The notes beneath the pieces were generated by a model that worked only from the letters and a program-made list of their open reading frames with translations, was not told where the DNA came from and searched no databases. A DNA stretch of 64,000 nt from Blastomussa wellsi. Lineage: Eukaryota; Cnidaria; Anthozoa; Scleractinia; Plerogyridae. The translations under genes and the position numbers were made by a program. Where the stretch lies: assembly GCA_947652115.1 (NCBI GenBank), contig OX393562.1, forward strand, positions 22,501 through 86,500. The letters run 5' to 3'. Shown here in pieces: positions 60,501 through 64,000 of the stretch (position 1 is its first letter; each line of letters starts with the position of its first letter).

Positions 60501-62797
60501 AGTATACCAGTAAGGTCATTGAGAAGCGGAGGACCTGGCTGTAAGCAGTCATTCAAGCTGGGTTGTTCACCTTGTTTGAAACTGCAGTCGTACACAATGC
60601 GTAGAGGAGTTGTGGTAGAGTCCTTGAGGACAGCATGATGAGGTATGTAATGACACACTCCGTTAGTTGTTTCTGGATTGTTCACTCTTTCAATAAAATC
60701 TCGAGACTGCTGTTCTTGGATGATCTCATCGTACATGCGCAATTTCTTAGGATCTGCAGCCAATTTTCTGACCATGGAGCGGGTCCTCTGATTAGTGATT
60801 TCTGCATTTGATGGTAGAGGGGGATGTTCTGGTTGCCATGGTAACTTTGCACTGTACCGGCCGTCCTCCAACATGATAGACGAGTCTTGATAACACTTCA
60901 GAAAGTCAGGCGTTTCTTCTGATGAGCTTGGCTGAACACCGACTGATTCAATCCGCCAGAAACGTTCCAAATCAAATTGTTCTTGATGATGCTCAGTCAC
61001 AACATTTAAAATAGACGAGTTGAGGTTCTCTGAATGGTTACTGTTGGAGAGTGGGCCCGAGAGGAGGTACCCTATCTTTGATTTGGCTGCTGTGGGACCT
61101 GGACCCTTGACAACTTCGTCTTCCACTATGTCCCAATAATGATCAGCACCAATTAGAATATCAACTGTGAAAAATGAATCATCAACGTTTTGTGCTAATG
61201 ACAGTCCCTTTAGATGTGGCAAGTCCCTTACATTGGCACCAGTGTAAGTAGCGAGGGGTGCAGCTATTGTTGGTACAATGATCACGCGAATGGCAATGGT
61301 CTCCGCCTGGGTAGTTTCAAGATAAATGGTAGCAGTGTCAATGCGTTTAACAGATGATGTGTTTCCACCAAAGGTTGACAGAGATATTGTCTCCTGCATT
61401 TCTGGCTTCAGATCAAGTTTGGTCGCTACATCTGAGGTAATGAAGGAGCGTTGAGAACCTTCATCAAATAGAATGTGTGCACTGATGTGGTTGTTGTGAC
61501 TACCAACAGAAGCAACGGCTGTTTTCAGTAGAACGGGGGTGTGTCTGTTAGTATCACCAATGTGGTAGGATGAGACTGAAGGTGCTGTAGTCTTGTCTGT
61601 GGTGGATGCACATAGAGCCTTGTTTGTGGTTGGTGGTTCAGTGGGCGACACTGGGGGAGTTGATTCTGCATTTTGGCAAAGACTGGTATGATGCTTTCGA
61701 TGGCATACCTTGCATCGGTTCCGTGACTTGCATTTAGATACTGAATGACGATTAAGACAGTTAAAGCATACCTTCGCATCACGTACAATGGAGTATCTCT
61801 TTCCCTTGTCTGTTACAACATTACAATCATTTGGACTGTGTTCGCCCTTACAGAAAAGGCATGTTCGCTTGGTGGGGCGTTGATCAGTGGGATGAGGGAG
61901 AACAGGTGTAGGTGGCTTTGAAGTCGTGAGAAATGCAGCAGTGGCACCAGTTGCTGAGTTGCTACTGAGTTCATAATCACTAGAACTGTTCTGACCTGCT
62001 TCTAAGATTTCAATTTCATTCAAGATTGCCTTGCGCAAGTTATCAAGCTGCCACTCCTTGTTTCCATTTTGTCTTGCTAGATTCCTCTTAATCCCATTAG
62101 GTAACTTCTTCTGAATGATGGGGACAAGAATATCTCCATACGTTTCTGTTTTCTTCCCGAGTGACTCAAGTCCCCTGATGTGTGTTTCAACTGAGTCGTA
62201 GAAAAACCTCAAACTACTTAAATGATCGGTGGGTGATGGAAGGTTGAGCAGTACCTCCATGTGTGCATTGATGATCTTGTGGGGTTGAGCAAATCTATCT
62301 TTCAATAACTGGATGCTCTTAGCGTAATTGGCACTGGTTAATGGCAACCCGGCAATGACTCTTTCAGCTCCGTCGCGTAACTGTGCTCTCAAATAATTGA
62401 ACTTTTGGACATCACTGATTGAGGAGTTATCGTGTACTGCAGACCGAAAAGCGTCCCAAAACGATTGCCATTCAAGCGGGTTCCCATTAAACGATGGCAG
62501 TACAAGTTTAGGTAAACGATTAGTTTGGAATGTACTCACCGGCGGCGATGTAATCGGCGGTGTGATCGGAGGATTCTCTGCTGAAGCGGCTGTGTTGCTT
62601 TGAAAATCGCTACCCGACGTTCCAGTCGAAGGTGGGGAATTGGTTTGTTGATTTTCTTGTTCCGTTTGCGAAGTAGATGGAATGGGTTGCTGATTTGTTT
62701 GTCCCTTTTGCGGTGAACTTGACGGAGGACTGACATTCTCGGGACCGTGAGACAACACGTGCTGGCTGAGGTTTCTTTTAGAGAGCTCAATGCTCAA
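57542..62797 (-). CDS. BEL/Pao Gag-Pol polyprotein, 1751 residues
   Basis: Uninterrupted frame. Domains in order, approximate residues: low-complexity Ser/Pro/Gln N-terminus (1-90); DUF1759 Gag region beginning LPKLVLPSFNGNPLEW (95-260); zinc knuckles CLFCKGEHSPNDC to CKVCHRKHHTSLC (312-375); aspartic protease with ILFDEGSQRSFI (about 445-455), the DEG variant usual in BEL/Pao; reverse transcriptase with ITADIEKAFLHV and YVDD (about 856); Pao-type connection and RNase H with FADASQ (about 1031), E in LPELELMA (about 1069) and SDSQ (about 1096); integrase zinc-binding HH/CC ending CVTC (1336-1370); integrase core with VDYTG, SDNAS and E in GGFWERLIG (about 1404, 1466, 1514); C-terminal DUF5641 ending near ITRLHPLEV. 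All catalytic acidic residues I looked for are present. Confidence 0.95.
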   Translation of the reverse strand: MSIELSKRNLSQHVLSHGPENVSPPSSSPQKGQTNQQPIPSTSQTEQENQQTNSPPSTGTSGSDFQSNTAASAENPPITPPITSPPVSTFQTNRLPKLVLPSFNGNPLEWQSFWDAFRSAVHDNSSISDVQKFNYLRAQLRDGAERVIAGLPLTSANYAKSIQLLKDRFAQPHKIINAHMEVLLNLPSPTDHLSSLRFFYDSVETHIRGLESLGKKTETYGDILVPIIQKKLPNGIKRNLARQNGNKEWQLDNLRKAILNEIEILEAGQNSSSDYELSSNSATGATAAFLTTSKPPTPVLPHPTDQRPTKRTCLFCKGEHSPNDCNVVTDKGKRYSIVRDAKVCFNCLNRHSVSKCKSRNRCKVCHRKHHTSLCQNAESTPPVSPTEPPTTNKALCASTTDKTTAPSVSSYHIGDTNRHTPVLLKTAVASVGSHNNHISAHILFDEGSQRSFITSDVATKLDLKPEMQETISLSTFGGNTSSVKRIDTATIYLETTQAETIAIRVIIVPTIAAPLATYTGANVRDLPHLKGLSLAQNVDDSFFTVDILIGADHYWDIVEDEVVKGPGPTAAKSKIGYLLSGPLSNSNHSENLNSSILNVVTEHHQEQFDLERFWRIESVGVQPSSSEETPDFLKCYQDSSIMLEDGRYSAKLPWQPEHPPLPSNAEITNQRTRSMVRKLAADPKKLRMYDEIIQEQQSRDFIERVNNPETTNGVCHYIPHHAVLKDSTTTPLRIVYDCSFKQGEQPSLNDCLQPGPPLLNDLTGILLRFRLHQYAITADIEKAFLHVNLDQADRDATRFYWLSNTDDPESEFIVYRFKSVMFGATSSPFILNATLNKHLTQSTDQVSMDMLRNLYVDDLASGTNDDGSAVNYYQKARSKMSPVGFNLRSWSSNSPSVQHLAAKDQVLDTSPTKKVLGMVWDITSDTLRFSCKQATSTPPLSTKREILQETAKVFDPLGLLQPVTVAAKILIQELWKEGIDWDEPLPPSLDQKWRTLAKEIGDATKLEFPRRYFSSDVSVDNSDIELHVFADASQKAYGAAAYLVRGDQSSLAMAKSRVAPTKKKLTLPELELMAALTAARLASYLQEQLQVTRVTSWSDSQIVLHWLKSTKVLKPFVNTRIQEVNKLTSISNWKYCPTTENPSDLLTRGITAHQLKISSLWKHGPTWLPNRSQWPLWPTTEVLHLATETSSDESTANGTVSVQQQGLHRLITPSDFSSLPKLLRVTAYVFRFVRLLQKKVSQQGPITAMEYDHAMTEWVKNRQSVVFYAEIDNLLSKSRHRTTLVRQLRLFLDDGGLLRCGGRIHNAPLGGNTKFPLLLPSKDNFTDLVIRSTHVKQLHAGVNSTLTALRQTYWVPSGRQRVKTLIDKCVTCRKVSGTAYNAPDPPPLPKSRMQQTQPFEVTGVDYTGALYVRNAGIETKVYICLLTCATTRAIHLEVVEDLTVEAFLLAFRRFASRKSLPRKLISDNASTFVSANNELKELFQSHALKETLAREGIEWLFIPKKAPWYGGFWERLIGLTKSTIKKVLGRAAVNLCTLQTIVVEVEAILNDRPLTYVSSDIKDEEALTPAHLLYGRRITSLPHPLVESDEVSDPTYQTSTDFLRRAKRVTLLIQHFWQRWRHEYLTSLREFHKGSGINTESVKAGDVVLIHDDSPRVNWKLALVTSINRGRNGLVRSANLRTANGTTNRPITRLHPLEVQAKEAQCCTEDQATTVETLTPVRRSQRDAARRAIRRIADWAKDICAPPEDVK

Positions 62798-63086
62798 TTA
62801 AATTGTCGGTGAGGCAAACTTTCTCCACGATAAGGCTGTCTAGTTCCTCTGCATCGAGTATTTCTGCTTCGAGTTCCTCAGGAGTTTTCAGTAAAACTGC
62901 TATCTTATCGTTAAGACCCTTGAGGGTTTGTCTCTTTTCCTTTAACTGCTCCACGAGAGATCTGAGTAGTGCAATTTCGTTGTCTCTTATTGTTCCTTCT
63001 GCAGTGTCATTGATTTTGTGTCTTAGTTTGGTCAAATGTGCTTTGTGAGCTCTTCTTGACGCTAGCAGTTTCGGTAACTCTTCCAT
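62787..63086 (-). CDS. Short ORF upstream of BEL/Pao Gag
   Basis: Roughly 100 residues from the first ATG after the LTR (MEELPKLLASRRAHK...), rich in Lys, Arg, Glu and Leu and probably a coiled coil. The frame stays open upstream into the LTR, to 63140. It overlaps the polyprotein start by 11 bp in the +1 frame, so the two could be linked by frameshifting or re-initiation. A helical N-terminal Gag segment is the likeliest role; I cannot place it in a family. Confidence 0.6.
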   Translation of the reverse strand: MEELPKLLASRRAHKAHLTKLRHKINDTAEGTIRDNEIALLRSLVEQLKEKRQTLKGLNDKIAVLLKTPEELEAEILDAEELDSLIVEKVCLTDNLIEH

Positions 63087-63106
63087 CCTGGTCCCGGCAC
63101 CAAAAA

Positions 63107-63330
63107 TGTGGGGAAGCAGTAAATACGACAGAGAACTCAATGTAATTATACTGTATTTCTCTGATGAGACAGCATCAACACAACATGGCGGTCATGATAA
63201 GCGAGAAAGAGCGGGAAAACGAGTTCAGTTCTTGTGACGTAAACATTACATAAGTGACCGCTGACCAGATAACGAATTACACGAAAAGAAACAAAATAAA
63301 CGTTCAAATGTCGATTATAACTATTTCACA
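63107..63330 (-). repeat. 5' LTR of the BEL/Pao element
   Basis: 224 bp, followed on the right by the target duplication GTGAT. It should contain the element's promoter. Confidence 0.95.
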
Positions 63331-63335
63331 GTGAT

Positions 63336-64000
63336 ATCAGAGGACTAAAACTTCTAAAACACCGCTGCCAGTGAGCTAGAGTTATTTCTGGCTATTTCAC
63401 GATGAAGGTTAAGGGGGATTCACAAACAGTTTTCTTTCCAGAGGTTACATGTCAATTTTGATCGAATAAACAAAGTGCAATGTAACTTAACCACTTTCTT
63501 AGCTAAAACCAAAACTAAAGCACTCTGCTTGTTAATAATGACATCAGTAGCCTGTGAACAGGCTCCGGGGTTGGGTCGGGGTGGGTAGGGGGACAGTTCA
63601 GCCTGTCAAAAAGTCATCAAGCCGCCATTCCACCCCCTTACAATTTAAGCCGTCAATAATCTTTCACCACATGTCATTAGCTATGTAAATAAATTCGCAC
63701 AAAAACATACACTTTACTCCGGGTTTAATCCAGCTCTTTGCAAATTAATCTCCATTGCCTATCCGTTAACCTGTAATTCTCAGAATTTTAAAAGTATAAC
63801 TTCACCACTGAAGTCACTGAAGTCATGCAGTTGTTTCTAAAGAAAAAAGTGTGAAAAATATCAAATTTGTGTTTAATTATGCAAATGTACAACACGGAAA
63901 TTGGTATTAATTAACATGAACTTTACTTTTTGAAAATTCGTGTTAATTTTATAAGGCATAAATTTTGTTCGCGTTGTTAACATGCTTCGTTATATTCCTA
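63336..64000. other. SLC39A13 intron 3, right end
   Basis: AT-rich with no exon recognised. A cctgtgaacaggctccgggg segment at 63551 resembles, inverted, 46284-46303 near the LINE remnant. Confidence 0.55.

Larger units (their letters stand above)
57328..63330 (-). mobile_element. Complete BEL/Pao LTR retrotransposon
   Basis: 6003 bp, minus strand, in intron 3 of SLC39A13. The 224-bp LTRs at 57328-57551 and 63107-63330 start TG and end CA (minus strand) and look identical base for base. The target duplication GTGAT is at 57323-57327 and 63331-63335. The minus strand next to the 5' LTR reads, after a 4-nt spacer, TGGTGCCGGGACC (from 63102), a candidate tRNA primer-binding site; I did not identify the tRNA. 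A long open reading frame is intact. Identical LTRs and an intact frame suggest a young insertion. Confidence 0.95.

Overview
This is a eukaryotic, intron-rich, AT-rich window dense in transposons. It most likely comes from a cnidarian, probably an anthozoan such as a stony coral or sea anemone. I infer this from gene structure and repeat content (BEL/Pao, YADD-type LINEs, hAT, TTAA-target MITEs, a Penelope-like fragment); I see no decisive species marker. No prokaryotic operon, CRISPR array or defence island is present. Almost all short ORFs are chance.

Three conserved host genes are readable once exons are joined by hand. (1) PUS1, a tRNA pseudouridine synthase, lies on the minus strand from 20580 leftward to at least 3152. 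Eleven exons were found; one expected exon and the 3' end were not. (2) COX15, the mitochondrial heme A synthase, lies on the plus strand from 20848 to 42162. It reads as a complete 399-residue protein from nine exons. PUS1 and COX15 are head to head, with 267 bp between their start codons. (3) SLC39A13 (ZIP13-type zinc transporter) lies on the plus strand from 47933. Three exons were found and the rest lies beyond the window.

Region by region: 1-3100 has no recognised gene and holds a minisatellite. 3152-20580 is PUS1, with LINE and MITE insertions in its introns. 20581-20847 is a shared promoter candidate. 20914-42024 holds the COX15 introns, with Harbinger-like, pogo-like, RecQ-derived, tRNA-like and other repeats, plus a 1364-bp tandem duplication that carries a whole COX15 exon twice. 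42163-47932 is intergenic: a YADD LINE broken by an internally deleted hAT element and two MITEs. 47933-64000 is SLC39A13, whose third intron holds a LINE fragment and a structurally complete BEL/Pao retrotransposon (57328-63330) with apparently identical LTRs and a 5-bp target duplication.

The strongest observations are the near-perfect COX15 exon duplication (in frame if both copies are spliced), the young BEL element, the duplicated splice acceptor in PUS1, the PUS1/COX15 divergent promoter, the TTAA-flanked MITE whose removal restores a LINE reading frame, and an unrecognised three-copy repeat family.
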